Assembly: GCA_030142905.1 (NCBI GenBank)
Contig: JASJOG010000050.1
Coordinates: forward strand, 657,001-721,000
DNA from: Heliopora coerulea
Taxonomy: Eukaryota > Cnidaria > Anthozoa > Scleralcyonacea > Helioporidae
Reading direction: 5' to 3'
Length of the DNA: 64,000 bases
Under the pieces are notes generated by a model that was given only the letters and a program-made list of their open reading frames with translations, was not told the origin of the DNA and did not search any database. Positions 23,890 to 36,219 of the stretch are shown here, piece by piece (the stretch's first letter is position 1; every line of letters begins with the position of its first letter). The translations under genes and the position numbers were made by a program.

Positions 23890-24545
23890 TTTACTAATAC
23901 ACCTGTAGTCCCTTTAGGTTTGGTGGTTGTGTCCTGCTGTTTATAATTTTTATTCCCTCTAAAGCAGGTTTCATCTTTGGCTGCTTTTTAGCATTGTAAG
24001 GCCTGTCTGTAATAGTGAGGGTATTGATGGGTTATTCGCAATTATACATATTCTGTGGGCTAGGTTATAAGGTATGTTTCTTTTGATGTGGTGTGTAGTT
24101 GAGATAATGTCTGGTGTCAGTAGTTTTGTAGTGAATGTCTGTGAAGAGTCGGTCATTGTCTTTTTTTTATTAGTATATCCAGGAAAGCTAACTGTTTTGC
24201 ACTTTGTTCAATTGTGAATTGTATGTTCGGATCTAGGGAGCTCATAAGGGTATGGAATTGTCGAAGATCGTCTTCTCCAAATATCCAGTTAATGAGGCAA
24301 TCGTCCAGATATCGAAACCAGTTGTCTCTTATGTACGATCCGATCATGTCTTCGAATAGTCTTTTCACTTGATCGTACATGCTTTCTTCTAGGTATCCTA
24401 GTACAAGTGTGGCATACAATGGTGCCATCTTTGTTCCCGTTGCTGCGTCGTTTTTTTGAAGGAAAGTTGTGTCGTTGAAGACGAATGTATTGCTGTTTAA
24501 CATTAAGTTAATTCCTTTGATAACGAATATTCTTGAGAAACATGC
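23890..24545 (-). mobile_element. Second Penelope-like RT fragment, opposite strand
   Basis: The minus-strand frame from about 24545 to 24153 contains LQKNDAATGTKMAPLYATLV and then WFRYLDDCLINWIFGEDDL, where RYLDDC is the intact RT catalytic box. It continues LAFLDILIKKRQ. The next block (24156-23971) in another frame has HHIKRNIPYNLAHRICII, the Penelope region after the palm. No GIY-YIG domain follows, so it is truncated or decayed at both ends. It is a different copy from the plus-strand element: residues differ and its YLDD box is present. Confidence 0.82.
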
Positions 24546-24725
24546 ATGCATGTATGTATGTATGTACGTATGTATGTATGTATGCATGTATGCATGTATG
24601 CATGTATACATGTATGCATGTATGTATATATATATACGTGTATGTACGTATGTATACGTTTATTTATGTATGTATACGTGTATGTATCTATGTATGTATT
24701 TATATATTATATATGTACTTATGTA
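24541..24725. repeat. (ATGT)n microsatellite
   Basis: About 180 bases of ATGT/GCATGT/ACGT units. The Met/Cys/Tyr-rich frames in all phases are artefacts. Confidence 0.92.
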
Positions 24726-24875
24726 TAATAATTTTGCTTTGCAATTTTGATGAACACCTTTGATTTGTTTACATCCTCCCGCTGTTTTAAAAGTTTTTCA
24801 TCTAATTATTGAAATGCATCGTTAATGCTTCTCTTATGGTCGCACTTCACCATTATATCACCTTCCAGTTTTTCA

Positions 24876-24912
24876 TTAATTCAAACTGTTTTCGCGGTTG
24901 TTCTTGTATCCA
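24876..24912 (-). CDS. Candidate terminal exon of an unidentified minus-strand gene
   Basis: After the acceptor CAAATGATTTCAG it completes a split Ile codon and reads GYKNNRENSLN then TAA. The phase fits the exon at 25004-25092. Short, so support is only splice sites plus phase. Confidence 0.4.
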
Positions 24913-25003
24913 CTGAAATCATTTGAATATAAAAGGAAATGTAAATTTCCCTTAGCTCCTTTGAACATAAAGAACACCTTAAATATATACCGAGAGTTTT
25001 TAC

Positions 25004-25092
25004 ATTTCTAACAGTTGTTGCGCAGTAGAATTCCCAAGTAGCTTGGCAGAACATTGACCTAAAGCACGAAGGACAGATGGTCCGGATGTGTT
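25004..25092 (-). CDS. Candidate internal exon of an unidentified minus-strand gene
   Basis: Between a good acceptor (TTTTTTGTTTACAG) and a GTAAAA donor, 89 bases read NTSGPSVLRALGQCSAKLLG then NSTAQQLLE. It is a helical, repeat-like composition typical of a real protein. The next exon continues in phase. I do not recognise the protein; upstream exons were not located with confidence. Confidence 0.5.
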
Positions 25093-25099
25093 CTGTAAA

Positions 25100-26605
25100 C
25101 AAAAAATGAAAATGGAAAGGCATTAGAAATTCTCACATTTATCGAACAAGAACCGAAAGGGAGTAATACTTATAGGCATCTATACCCTACACATCGTTTA
25201 CCCACGGATTTGTCGCTATTTGATGTAGAATTGTAGCTTAACCTTAAACCTGTTCGTTTTTATTTTCAGTGAAATTATTTTTTTATTTATATCATTAATT
25301 ATATATACATTACCTTAATTTTCCTCGAAAAAGAAAGTCAAAATAAACAAGCGTAGAAAAGTTTGTTTATGGACTCTCAATCAGATGTTCTGGCGTGTAT
25401 TCGGGATAAAGTGTTCGTTTATATTCTCTTTTTCATTTCATTTTTCCAAAATCACCTTTTACATCGTGTTTGAAGCCATTTACATTATGTAAATGAGAAG
25501 TATCTCACACTGAGGGGTCGTTGTAATAAGCAAGTTAAGGCTGTTTTTAACTTGAAGAATTTTATCCCGCGAACCGACTTTTTCTTTGGTCTTATCGGTT
25601 ATGGATTATGACTAATGGGAAATCTGTTCAATTTACACTAAATGTCGATTCAGATATTAAAATTTGCCTTGTAGAAAACAGCCTTTAGTGACGGATCGCC
25701 TATGCCGGTCATATAATAGAATATAGATCTTGTCCTTTTTTTTCCGCCTGCATGAATTTTGCCTTCGGCTCGGTGCTTGCACGGAAAAAAGAATGAGACT
25801 AATATCCTCCTATCCAGACCTCGCGCTTTGTTCAATAACACACGTGTATTCAAGCAATCTCATCATTTGGCAGTGAAAAATTAGCCAATTCAAGAAATAA
25901 AAGAGAAAAGAAAAATAATAAAACAACTAAAGACCACCTTGTTGACGAAAATGTGTCAAGGGGGCAGTCGTTCTCGTGCGCCTGGCCATTACGCCACTGT
26001 TATCAAAGGAACAGTGTCGAGAAAGCTGTGACATACTTGTTGCAGGTCGCGAGAATTAGTATTGTTACAGCTTGTTGACAAAACCCTCAAGAATTGGATA
26101 AAATTGTCCCTGTCGTCTCCTGTTCAATCGAGCTGATGACAAAAGGGACCAAAACCAGATACAATAGTCTTTGAATTACGATTTCCTTGTGAGCCGTTGC
26201 AAGAAGGGCACACGAAAAAACCCTTTGCAATCCAAATTTTACATAAATTTTGAAAGTCTTTGTTTCGAGCTGATAATGCCGATTACAGTAAGCGAATACT
26301 CTACAAGTTTTAAACCGGTGAAAATATCCCATGAATCCTACATTTGGATTTAAAGGCTTAACAGAATTCCTGAAAACATGCCGAGAGCACATCTAGGTAC
26401 ATGCTTGGGAGATCTCTGGACGGGCTGCAGTATAACAGAGTATGTCGAATACTGAAATAATTACGGGCAACATTTGCTGACAGGAACAGTATATTTAGCA
26501 TGGACCAATCAAAACTCTTCTCTCTTGTAGTAATGGTATGCGAAATACTGCAAAGACGTTTGGAAGCGACAATTCGAAAACAAATAATTTGTTCTTTCTA
26601 AGAAG
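25100..26605. other. No confident features
   Basis: Probable intron or intergenic sequence of the minus-strand locus. No further exon is convincing. Confidence 0.35.
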
Positions 26606-26718
26606 CAGTTCAAACGTCGAACTTTTCATGTGCCGAATCTAATGTTAATGAGCAAAATCCTTTGTTCAAATTGATTTGCATTAGATTCGGGAAAATGAAC
26701 AGTTCGACATTTGAACTG
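26606..26718. mobile_element. 113 bp MITE-like hairpin
   Basis: Arms begin CAGTTCAAACGTCGAAC and end with the complement GTTCGACATTTGAACTG; inner CCGAATCTAATG pairs with CATTAGATTCGG. About 39-base arms with a few mismatches, no coding capacity. Confidence 0.75.
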
Positions 26719-26920
26719 GGCCTAATTTTCAACGACGATTAACGAATTGCAGTTGAAATCACGTCCCTTAACTCTTTCTCGGCAGGATCTGATAAACGCC
26801 AAACGATTGTGCTTGTCAGGGGGAGTGATTCTTTCAGGAATGGATTAGAATACTGGCGGCCCAATTTTAAGTGAAGTGACAGCAACCCTTTCATGGAGAA
26901 AGAATTTTTTCGTTAAGAGT

Positions 26921-27025
26921 TAATTACTGAGGTACGCAGCATTATTGGATATAATAGAGGCACCTGAGACTGCAAGCCGAAGCTGCCTGTATTATATCCA
27001 ATAATGCTGGGTGCCGAAGTAATTA
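26921..27025. mobile_element. 105 bp MITE-like hairpin
   Basis: Arms of 36 bases start TAATTACT and share the exact inner run AGCATTATTGGATATAATA with its complement. TA occurs at both ends. No coding capacity. Confidence 0.75.
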
Positions 27026-28286
27026 TCCATTAAAATCACTGACCTTCATCCAAACACATTGTTTTATCTGCATTATATTGGCGAATGTAGCGAGCGAAAT
27101 TTTACAAACTCGACTTGCATAATTTTGCTCTCCTTATTAGTTGATATAATGCCAAGTGAAAACAAAAGGTTTTGATTCGAGTCAGTAATTATTAAACATA
27201 AACACTTTGTAAAGAAAATTAACTCACATTGGGATAATGAAATTTTACTTGCCTTGGGATTAAAATGCTATGTTTGATCATTCCGAACTCACTGAGTACT
27301 TATGAAATAATTTCTATCACGTTTTTGAGTGCTTTTTTGTATAAAAAATAGAGGAACCTACCAAACATTCTAACAAGTGATTATTATTCCTTTGTTTGCT
27401 GTTGATACTGGGCTGTAGATTAGGCACTGTTAAAAGAAAGTAGCAAGAAGTCAAACTGAATTTGAGTTGAATGAGTTATGCTCTATTAGCTCAATTGAAA
27501 TAATAGCATAAAAAGTTGAAAGGTTGGTAACTAACGTAACTGATCGCATAACAGTCTCCTTGTCGCAACGACGAATTGAGATTCATCCCTTGCGTTCAAA
27601 ACGAAGCTGTGTGCAAAGGTGATAATAGGGGACTTAAGAAACCATGTTTTTTGCCACGAAGGCAATGTGAGTGACCGAGTGGGTCTGAGAAGAGTACGGC
27701 GTTGTTCCCGTCAAAATACGAGAGTTAAGCAAAGCAAAATGTCCAGCTGGAACGTCTATGATGTGTTTGAATACGTGTTTCATTCACACCGTGTCACGGT
27801 TTGAATTGATGACAGCGTAAGGTCTTTTTTTTTTGTTTTGAATTTATTGGGCAACTTATCTTGAAGTGTCGGACCTCAAATATTCACCACATTATATCGG
27901 AGTCCAAGATGTTCCCATTATGAAATACAAATAACTGACAATAATACAACTTAAAGTTTCGGTTTTTTCATAACTTCAGCTTGAATTGGCCTTTCAGTGA
28001 TCTAAACATACAAATTTTGAATAATTTGTTCTTCGGAAACTATCCGACCACATAAGAAAACCAATGAAGAACCCAGTTGAAACTATTTAATCTTTGTGAA
28101 CATTGTCGTGGTTCGATACGGTTTACAACCAACATTATATGAACACAATTTTTCAAAGTTAACGAACAAGTTTTAGATTTTTTCGTGCGAAGTGACAAGA
28201 AAAGGATTGAACATAATAACCACAAAGCAAACTGATCAAGAAATCCTCTTTCGATCTTAAAATATTGATATTTTACTCACGTTCTA
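27026..28286. other. No confident features
   Basis: Nothing recognisable beyond short open frames. Confidence 0.35.
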
Positions 28287-28287
28287 G

Positions 28288-28450
28288 AGACAACGACAAA
28301 ACCTCTATTTTGAAGTCGGCGCCGAAGCCCGACGGCGGATCAAGAAAACCAACAACGTCATGCGGAACTAAAAATCAGATCCGGTCGCCGTCGCAGAAAA
28401 TGGGATTTCTTAAGTTCCCTAATCCCACGAAGTACGGGAAAAGTTCGTTT
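28288..28450 (+). CDS. Candidate exon, basic Ser/Pro-rich protein
   Basis: Acceptor TTACTCACGTTCTAG and donor GTGAGT enclose 163 bases, distinctly more GC-rich than the flanks. The open frame reads KTSILKSAPKPDGGSRKP then TKNQIRSPSQKMGFLKFP, a disordered, basic composition. The family is unknown. The local base composition and splice sites are the only support. Confidence 0.4.
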
Positions 28451-28459
28451 AGTGAGTGT

Positions 28460-30960
28460 CTTCCACGTTTAGCGGCACCATACATGCATTAGTTTTTTTA
28501 TACTAAAGTCGGGCTATTAACCAAGTAAGGATTAGAATTTTTCGAAAACACGACTCGTTCGTTGGCAGTAAAAACAGCACACGTGTGAACATGCTTTAAT
28601 TCAATGTTGAAATAATTAAATTTCACTGTAATTACCTACCGGTGTCGCCATGCACAGTAAACCGAAAATATACGAAACGAAATTCTAAGAAAACTTTAAT
28701 TACAGCGAGGAATGTCCTTAGAATCTCAAAACGTGGTGAATATGCGGCTCCAACCAGTTATTAAAATGCTTTTATTCCTTAACTACATATATAATATACT
28801 ATACATCTTTTACCAGAATCTAGTCGCTTCTAACCAAGATGAAGATTATAAAGCTGTTCCTGGACAGATTTTTGTTCTCGCACGCTCATATTCACTGCTA
28901 TATCGATACCAACCTACGCTTTCTAGTGTCGTTTGGTCTGAAGTTGAGGATAGGAGAAATCTTTTATATTTGATCAACACCAAAAACAGACGGAATGAAA
29001 TAAACTTTTAGATCTCAACACTGGATCCAGAATTTTCGGAGCGGTAGGGGAAACTAAGAATCTACCAAAGAGTGGTTGGCTGTAGACGAAAGCTTGTGTT
29101 TGCCCAAATAAACGGATATTTTCCTTTCTTAAGGAATATTTTACTTCGAAAAGTGGTATTCTCAGCATTTTATCAATTTTTTATAAAAATGTAACGAATT
29201 TCAGAAACCTGAAAGAGTTTTAAATACAAGATGTAACAGAAGGATGTACATTATACACATGTTTTGAATTGTTATTGGGCACCAGTTGCAAACCTCATAA
29301 AAATGTGTTCTAGTTTTCATTTTGGAACACTACACTGGTACAAGCTAAAAGGAAAAAAATTTCGTTTCGATTAAAGTCTAATTTTATGACAGATTCTCAA
29401 AAATAAAGATTTCCATCAGTGCCATCGAGAGCTACTACGGGTACCGGGGGAAGACTCAGAGGTAAAAAAGTTGGTAGAACCCATCCAGTCGAAAGTTAAT
29501 TTGACTAACCTTAAGGTTAGTATTTTTTTAATTTTTGAGACTTTTCACGAGACGTTTAATTTGGCTAACGAATTCATGATAATGCACTAACGTCTCACCG
29601 CATGAACTTAAGAAATGAACAAAAGCAGTTCTAAATTTAAGTTGGTGAATATAGATAATACAAAGGTCAAGATTTTATGACAAGTTTGCAAACGTTCTTT
29701 CATATATATCTAGTCAATTCATTTTACTACGAATGATGAATCCATACTGCCCATTATGTAAAGTGAAATCACGGAATTTGATGAAGATGCAAACGTCGTG
29801 TAATATAAGGTCATCTATTTTTTCATGTTTGAATACAAAGTTGCCAAATTGGAAAGCGAAAATGGTCATGTTGTCCTATTTTACTTATAAGCATAGATGG
29901 CACACGGCCAATAGTAATAAAAAAATCTGAATTCAATATATTACTTTTAAACCAACGGGGCCCCTTGATTTCTTCCAGGCCCCCTTATTTCTTCCGGGCC
30001 CGGGGTCAATTTGACTCCACTCCACTCTCCTCTCGGCGTTATTTTTTTCCATAATTGTTGGATTACTTCAGTGGCAAACAGGAATTGAGCAGTGAACTCC
30101 AGTTATGGTAACTGGAATGCGAACTCCCATTCATTTGCACAGTCAAGAATTGAAGCCAAGATAGCCGCCCATGGAGGGAATTTTTTTACGTCAGTTTTAA
30201 TTCTCTATGCGGTTTTGTACGTCCGTTCTAGTCCTTTACACAACTTTAATCTTCAGTTTTTGAGTGGTTTGGCTTCGAAAACATTCCCAACTATATAAAA
30301 AGTGTCCAGAGTCTTCAGACGAAATATTAGTGAATGAATTTTGTATAACCAAGCATTTAATAGGTTTCAAAATTGCTGTGTAGCCAAAGAAGTGGGCTAA
30401 ATTTTCTTAAGATGGTAAACCAACAGCAGAAAGAGGACGTGCACTTGGTAGTTTCGTAAAGTAATTTTTCGAGACCATTTTATCAGTTCTCTCATTAGTT
30501 TGGTAATTTACTTTCGTGAAAATACATAACCTGTAACTCGGTTTGATTTTGTCGAAATCTATTTGAAATTCTTCAACTCATTTCTGCCTTTTGAAAAAAA
30601 AATTGTGTATTTTCAAATAGAACTCTTCAGGAAAATGTAAAAAGTCGTGAGAGAGACTAAAACTGAAGTACAAAACAGCGCAGGAGACTAAAATTGGTAT
30701 ACAAAATTACCCTCTTCACGTTTCATTGGCCAGTTGGCAATCCAGTAATAGAAATTGAGTTGACTGGGATTGAGCTATTATAATTTAATTTCATACGCCA
30801 AAGCGAATAGTCGTCTGTGACGATCATGTCGTGTGGATGAAGGGCTAATAATAACATGCAACGCTAAAAAGAGTCGACACTTTTATCAAACGTTTTGCTA
30901 TTTTGAACCTCTGTTGTCCTTACCAGATCATCCTCACCACTCACAGTAATATTTTTAACT
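28460..30960. other. No confident features
   Basis: A plus-strand frame near 28816-29008, after acceptor CTTTTACCAG, reads EDYKAVPGQIFVLARSYSLL and could be a terminal exon, but there is no second line of support. Confidence 0.3.
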
Positions 30961-30965
30961 ATTAC

Positions 30966-31106
30966 CTATTCCCCGTGCTGCGTGTTCTTCCTGTATTCCT
31001 TTCCTAGATGACTTTGAAGGCCGACTCCATTCGGGATGTGAAAGAGGATGTTGATAACTTGATCGTGAGGTTGAATCCAAACTGTATTTAACTTGTGGAA
31101 GTTTCA
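30966..31106 (-). CDS. Candidate internal exon, Ser/Arg/His-rich protein
   Basis: Acceptor CCTTGTTTATGCTGGCAG and donor GTAATA bracket 141 bases. The open frame reads KLPQVKYSLDSTSRSSYQ then HPEWSRPSKSSRKGIQEE. It starts with two and ends with one base of split codons. It may belong to the same minus-strand locus as the exons at 24.9-25.1 kb, but an intervening exon would be needed to fix the phase. Unrecognised. Confidence 0.5.
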
Positions 31107-31240
31107 CTGCCAGCATAAACAAGGAAATGGCATCATTAGTCAAGAATATCCTAACCTATACTGGGGCTTACAGTTGCAAAAAGCTGTCAAACATTAACGA
31201 ATGCACCGACAGTGTAGCAAGTTGTAGCGATTTATATATA

Positions 31241-31530
31241 TATTTATAAAATTCGTTAAAAATTCATGAAGAAAAGACAAAAGAAAATCGTAAGCGTGTT
31301 GGATCTATATATGTGATAAAGATACATGTGCCTTTATATGCGAAGAAGTTTAATTTTTTCGTCTTACGAACGATAAATTTCCAAACGTTCTTCACGAATT
31401 CGTGTATTAAGAGATGAATTTCATAAGTCATTTAAAAAACTCGCAGTTCGTGCTTTATTGGATCTAAAATGTTCGGCTATCGCCTCGTGTTTTAAATCCT
31501 GATAAAGCACTCTTGCTCGGTTTTTAAATA
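31241..31530 (-). repeat. 290 bp hairpin-bearing repeat, copy 2
   Basis: Reverse-complement copy of the element at 19561-19850, with the same internal palindrome (GTGCTTTATTGG ... GATAAAGCAC) and the same TA-rich edge. The copies have diverged by several per cent. Confidence 0.8.
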
Positions 31531-31547
31531 TTACATATATTCTATTT

Positions 31548-31841
31548 CAGAATCATCCTCAGGGTATTATGAAATGATAACTTCACAATTAACCTATACT
31601 GCTGAAGTCAACTGAAAAATGTGGACTCGAGCGGGATTTGAACTCGCACCTTCGGGATACCGGTCCGCCGCTCTACCTGTTGAGCTATCGAGTCCACAGG
31701 GATATGAAGCGAGTTTTTATCCAATTTAAGTGCACGAACAGGTAGAGCGGCGGACCGGTATCCCGAAGGTGCGAGTTCAAATCCCGCTCGAGTCAACATT
31801 TTTTAGTTGACTTCAGCAGTGTAGGTTAATTGTGAAGTTAT

Positions 31842-31845
<4 letters not shown>
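31548..31845. repeat. tRNA-like family B as an inverted pair, copy 2
   Basis: A minus-strand tRNA-like unit (31620-31697) is followed by a plus-strand partial unit (31738-31790) with the same B-box segment. The conserved tails point outward: CAACTGAAAAATGT on the left and its complement on the right. The spacer is only about 45 bp. The outer tails include the hammerhead-like segment TTCAGAATCATCCTCAGG (minus strand). Confidence 0.8.
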
Positions 31846-32262
<417 letters not shown>

Positions 32263-32283
32263 TTACATATATATGTATGTATG

Positions 32284-32317
<34 letters not shown>

Positions 32318-32345
32318 TGTACACATATATAAATATATATAAATT

Positions 32346-34140
32346 TATATATAAATTTTTAAAAATGTAAAAACGTTGCAAATGCCATTACACTTTTATT
32401 CCCAATAATATTGCCAAACCGTCATTGGCTGCATTTTTATCATTTTTGAAGTAGGTCATAGGAAAGGGGACAGCAGAGGTCCAGGAGTAAAGTCTGCCCA
32501 AGATTGTGGATGCTGCTCAGTACGCCATTGGAATACACAAAGTCGGTACCAAGATGCTGTAAAACATTGCAATGGCAATTCGGAAAGAATTAGATGATAA
32601 TTCAGAGAGAGAAATGGAAGCACCTAAATTTTCTTAAATTGTAAAAGTTGGATGTATCTTCCAAACTCTGTAAAACCAGGAAATGTTCTGTTCAATGAGT
32701 TATTTTGTTCCAGGTAAATGTAAATGGTAATGTTTATGGAATATTAAATGGATTCCCAAATTTCATTACTGGGATCCAAACGCGTGTGATATTGTAAGAC
32801 TTGAGAAAAGCGTATAACAACAATCTACGCACTAAAAAGAATGAACATTAAGGAGGTAATTAGTCATCCACCATGATGATGTTTGTAACACATTAATTTA
32901 TGCATTTATAAATAATAAAGACCACAGCCTTCAAAATATGTTAATAGCTCATATGAGTCTAATTATATGTTAAGGCATCCGCAATACGCCATCCATTGAT
33001 GTACCTCGATATACAAGCCAGTTTGAAAATACTTTTATTATGTTATCGAGCATAACAACAAATACATCTTGAAGACTTAAACTGTTCCTTTTGATGTTTG
33101 AATCTACAATAATATATACTACAATTTAGAATTAATATTTTCCTTCTTACTTTGTTTTTAAATGCCATTTGCATACAATTTTATTATTAAATGCTATAAT
33201 GTTCTTAAACTGCCTTTAATTAGTTTTAAATACGCAATTCAGCCTCGTGGCTGCCATTTATTTATTTTGAATAAACCAAACTAAATAAACCAAACCAAAC
33301 ATTAGAAAAAAACCAAAAAACAACAACAACAAAAGAATACGGGCAACTAGGCAAGCGTTTTTAGCTTTTTGAAAGTCGAGCAATATCCCAATATCACAGT
33401 ATCCAAAAGCGAAAATCCAATTTGCTATTTCTTTTATTAAATAACGACAGACGAAAAGCAGTTAAAGTTATTAGTGCATTGAAGACAGCAATTCTCCGAA
33501 AAATCAACTGCCAATCAGAGACGACAAGTTCAAACCTTGGTCAACAAAGCTAAACTACTTCAATGTGATGCAAAAAAAGATTAAAAAAACAACAAAACAC
33601 AAGCGAGTATTTTTTAAGCTACTCAATTAAAATTAAGTATTTGAATCTCAGCATTAAAAAACAAAAAACCATGTCAAAGTTGAAGTTCTTTTTCAAAATA
33701 ATTGGACTGAACGTGCGACACAAATATCTGTACACTTTTGACGGGAAATTTTTCGTGTCTGGATATTCTGATACACACGCAAGTATTAACCAATCATAGC
33801 CTACAAACGATACACTTTATTTTATGAACAAAAATTGGGTAAAGGTTCATAAATATAAATTGTCTTGTTATCTATAACCACTTGAAAATAAATTAGGATT
33901 AAGATTGTTAATTGTACTTTAAACTACTTTAAGCCCCTACAAATAAATGTTTCAAGATTCAGTAAATGAATCTATAATATAAAGTCTCTATAGTCATTGC
34001 TGCATCCAAAACCGCTACAGCCTAAGCATAATTATTGCATAGCTTCAAATTGAGAGTTAGTAAAAATTGAACTCAGGTTGAAGAACAGTGACAATAGCTG
34101 GTTCTGAGCTTCTTTTGTTAAAGTTCTACTAACCTGACCT
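32346..34140. other. AT-rich stretch without recognised genes
   Basis: No coding exon or repeat family identified. Sequence near 32450-32600 is more GC-rich (GACAGCAGAGGTCCAGGAGT) but carries no open frame of note. Confidence 0.35.
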
Positions 34141-34143
34141 CCA

Positions 34144-34227
34144 TTACGCTGTGTGCAAACTATGTACAGCGATGATGAATATAAAAATGACGTATTGCTC
34201 AGTGGGCAAAAGTGTAAAGCAATATCG
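34144..34227 (-). CDS. Candidate terminal exon with hydrophobic C-terminus
   Basis: After the acceptor CCTTTACATTTTCCAG, in the phase dictated by the previous exon, it reads RYCFTLLPTEQYVIFIFIIA then VHSLHTA and TAA. The hydrophobic run could be a C-terminal membrane segment. Together with the next two exons it forms a phase-consistent chain. Unrecognised protein. Confidence 0.5.
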   Translation of the reverse strand, partial: RYCFTLLPTEQYVIFIFIIAVHSLHTA

Positions 34228-34264
34228 CTGGAAAATGTAAAGGAAAAACTCGTGATTCTCTTAC

Positions 34265-34305
34265 CTTCACGATCCCATGGACATTCTTTTGGTAGCACTC
34301 CGCAG
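34265..34305 (-). CDS. Candidate 41 bp internal exon
   Basis: Acceptor ACAAATTTTAG and donor GTAAGA. It completes a split Ala codon and reads AECYQKNVHGIVK, keeping phase between its neighbours. Confidence 0.5.
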
Positions 34306-34397
34306 CTAAAATTTGTCTTTTCTAAAATGTGATTTGAATGTTAGAATAAATTGTTTGCAAATTGTGAATGCATAACAGAGTGAAAAGAAATCTTTAC

Positions 34398-34473
34398 CGA
34401 TGTGCGACGTAAGCTGCGGAAATTTTGTTTGAGTTCTTCTCAGGCTGGGCTCAGGATCCCAAATGGCATACGG
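34398..34473 (-). CDS. Candidate internal exon
   Basis: Acceptor TTGATTGCACTCTTCCAG and donor GTAAAG. It reads PYAIWDPEPSLRRTQTKF then PQLTSHI, begins at phase 0, and could receive the phase-0 exon ending at 35648. Confidence 0.55.
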
Positions 34474-34912
34474 CTGGAAGAGTGCAATCAAACGTAAAGC
34501 ACTAACTCCAGGGAAAAAAATGGCTGTTGTAACTCATATGGTGGCTTCTATATACAGCTATTGTCATTTGTTATAAGTGGGAAAGCGGAAGCTAAAATTA
34601 AGCTATTTTAATTTCTACATAGTGTTTCGGTTGAATATAGTTACTTTCACTAGTAAATACCTTAATTTGTTAAGGATTTCAGATGACACATTTTACAAAA
34701 TCCGTTAATTCAACAGTATCTTATGGTATGTTTGGTTTTAGACTTTTGGTTTGTCCAAGGTGAACTTAACTGTAATTACTCCAAACGTGTGACACATTAT
34801 ACTTGTGTCACACGATAGGAGACTAAAATTCCAAGCCACTTTCCCAAGTTCTACCTAGAGTAGATATCCGAGACTGTCGCAAGTGGGCGAATTGTTGGTA
34901 CAACTTCGGCGT

Positions 34913-35014
34913 TCATTTGGCCCAGAGCGTGCGTGGTTGTTGTCCGAGATATGCATGGCAGCGTGTGTAAGGGACAAAAAGGTACTTGTGAGGATCCGTG
35001 ATCTTCCGTTCCTT
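34913..35014 (-). CDS. Candidate terminal (or alternative) exon
   Basis: After acceptor GTTGAACTTCAG it reads KERKITDPHKYLFVPYTR then CHAYLGQQPRTLWAK and TGA, in phase with the exon ending at 35648. Another frame of the same DNA is also open to a GTAGAA donor, so the true frame is not certain. It may be an alternative 3' end relative to the 34.1-34.5 kb exons. Confidence 0.4.
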   Translation of the reverse strand, partial: KERKITDPHKYLFVPYTRCHAYLGQQPRTLWAK

Positions 35015-35647
35015 CTGAAGTTCAACGTGACACTCAGTGGTCGTATTGAAACATGAAAAGCCTCGCCCTCGTGACATTCTACTTTTATAACATTGTTTCT
35101 GTTGAAATATACCTAATTTCTACCAGGTAGATGCTAATTTTATTTTGTATTGCAAGTGAATGTTAACTTTATTTTCCTTCTGGAATGTTCTTTTTTGGCT
35201 TCTGGCAGGGTACTTCTATGCCTATAAGTAGATGAGTCATCAATATAGAGATATAAATTTGTCTTCTGAAACCATTTGAGGGTGTCTCAATTTATACTCA
35301 ACTTCGAGGTCATTAATGTAATAGTATATAATGAACAGTTGAGTCTACATATAGCTGGAATTACATAAAGATTTGTGACAACGTCATAGGATTGTCCTAA
35401 TTATTTTGACATATCTTATGCTGATATTATAGGTATAATAAAATCTACTTCTCTTTGGGTTTGGAAAGCCGAACAACCAAGTCCCTCGGATTTAAAAATA
35501 AGAACTTCAAAGGTTTTATATATCTGCTTATCATCGGCCTCAATCACTCCTCCCCTTATGAGCACATATTTAGTCTAATATTATTGAATATTTATGTTAA
35601 CCTCCGCTCAGGGTTTAAAAAAAAACAATTCGAAGAAGTATCCTTAC

Positions 35648-35836
35648 ATTAATTGCATTTGATTGTAGTGGTTTTTGGTACACCAAGCCCAAAGGCTGTG
35701 GATCTGCAGATCTTGTCGGTGAAAGTCTTCCCTTCCTACCCAGAAACGCTTCCTTTAGATCTTTAACGACAAAATCGTTGAAAGTAGTAGTTCGTGCTCT
35801 TTTCCAGCGGCGGAGGGTTCTGCCTTGGAATTGCAT
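35648..35836 (-). CDS. Candidate exon, basic protein (start or internal)
   Basis: 63 codons from ATG 35836, reading MQFQGRTLRRWKRARTTTF then DLKEAFLGRKGRLSPTR, end at a good donor (GTAAGG) in phase 0. An acceptor (TATCATTTCATTCAG) lies just upstream at 35841, so it may be internal instead of first. Locally GC-rich. Unrecognised. Confidence 0.5.
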
Positions 35837-35922
35837 CTTCACTGAATGAAATGATACAACGTGATTTTGGCTTCGGCCCCGGCAGATGTTAATTTGGTTA
35901 TTATGACGTAATTTCAGAACTC

Positions 35923-36032
35923 TTAATTAATGCGGCCGATTGAAGGCTGGGCACCAGGCACACACTCTCCTTTTGAAACAATAAAAGTTCTGAAGCCTTG
36001 GACGAGGCCGCAGAAACATTCTTGTGCATCTG
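35923..36032 (-). CDS. Candidate exon, Cys-containing protein
   Basis: Acceptor GCCATTTTACTTTTCAG. In the phase set by the upstream exon it reads DAQECFCGLVQGFRTFIVS then KGECVPGAQPSIGRIN and TAA. It either ends a gene here or splices before the stop. Confidence 0.5.
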
Positions 36033-36140
36033 CTGAAAAGTAAAATGGCAAAAAGTAAAATATCTCCTGCAAAATAAGATATGATTGTTTCTCTCAAAAT
36101 ATGTTTAACCCCAATTTTCACGTCATGAAATACTGCTTAC

Positions 36141-36212
36141 CTCTCCCAAGGACTTTAACGATCGTAAAAGATGTCAAATCACTTGTATAACAGAAATTTG
36201 CCTTTTGGAAAC
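36141..36212 (-). CDS. Candidate internal exon
   Basis: 72 bases between acceptor AATTAATTTGTAG and a near-perfect donor (GAG|GTAAGC). The only open frame reads FQKANFCYTSDLTSFTIVKV then LGR and joins the next exon in phase (1+2). This is the best-supported junction of the minus-strand locus. Confidence 0.55.
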
Positions 36213-36219
36213 CTACAAA

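Noticed and set aside
24469..24763. Overlapping Met/Cys/Tyr-rich frames
   Set aside because: They read an ATGT microsatellite in all three phases.
26115..26160. CTGATGA sequence that could start a hammerhead core
   Set aside because: No matching stem II and no GAAA box follow within a plausible distance.
34859..35014. Second open frame through the same exon candidate, ending at a GTAGAA donor (reads ALGQMNAEVVPTIRPLATVS)
   Set aside because: Attractive composition, but its phase fits neither the upstream donor at 35648 nor the downstream exon at 34473; kept only as a caution about the chosen frame.
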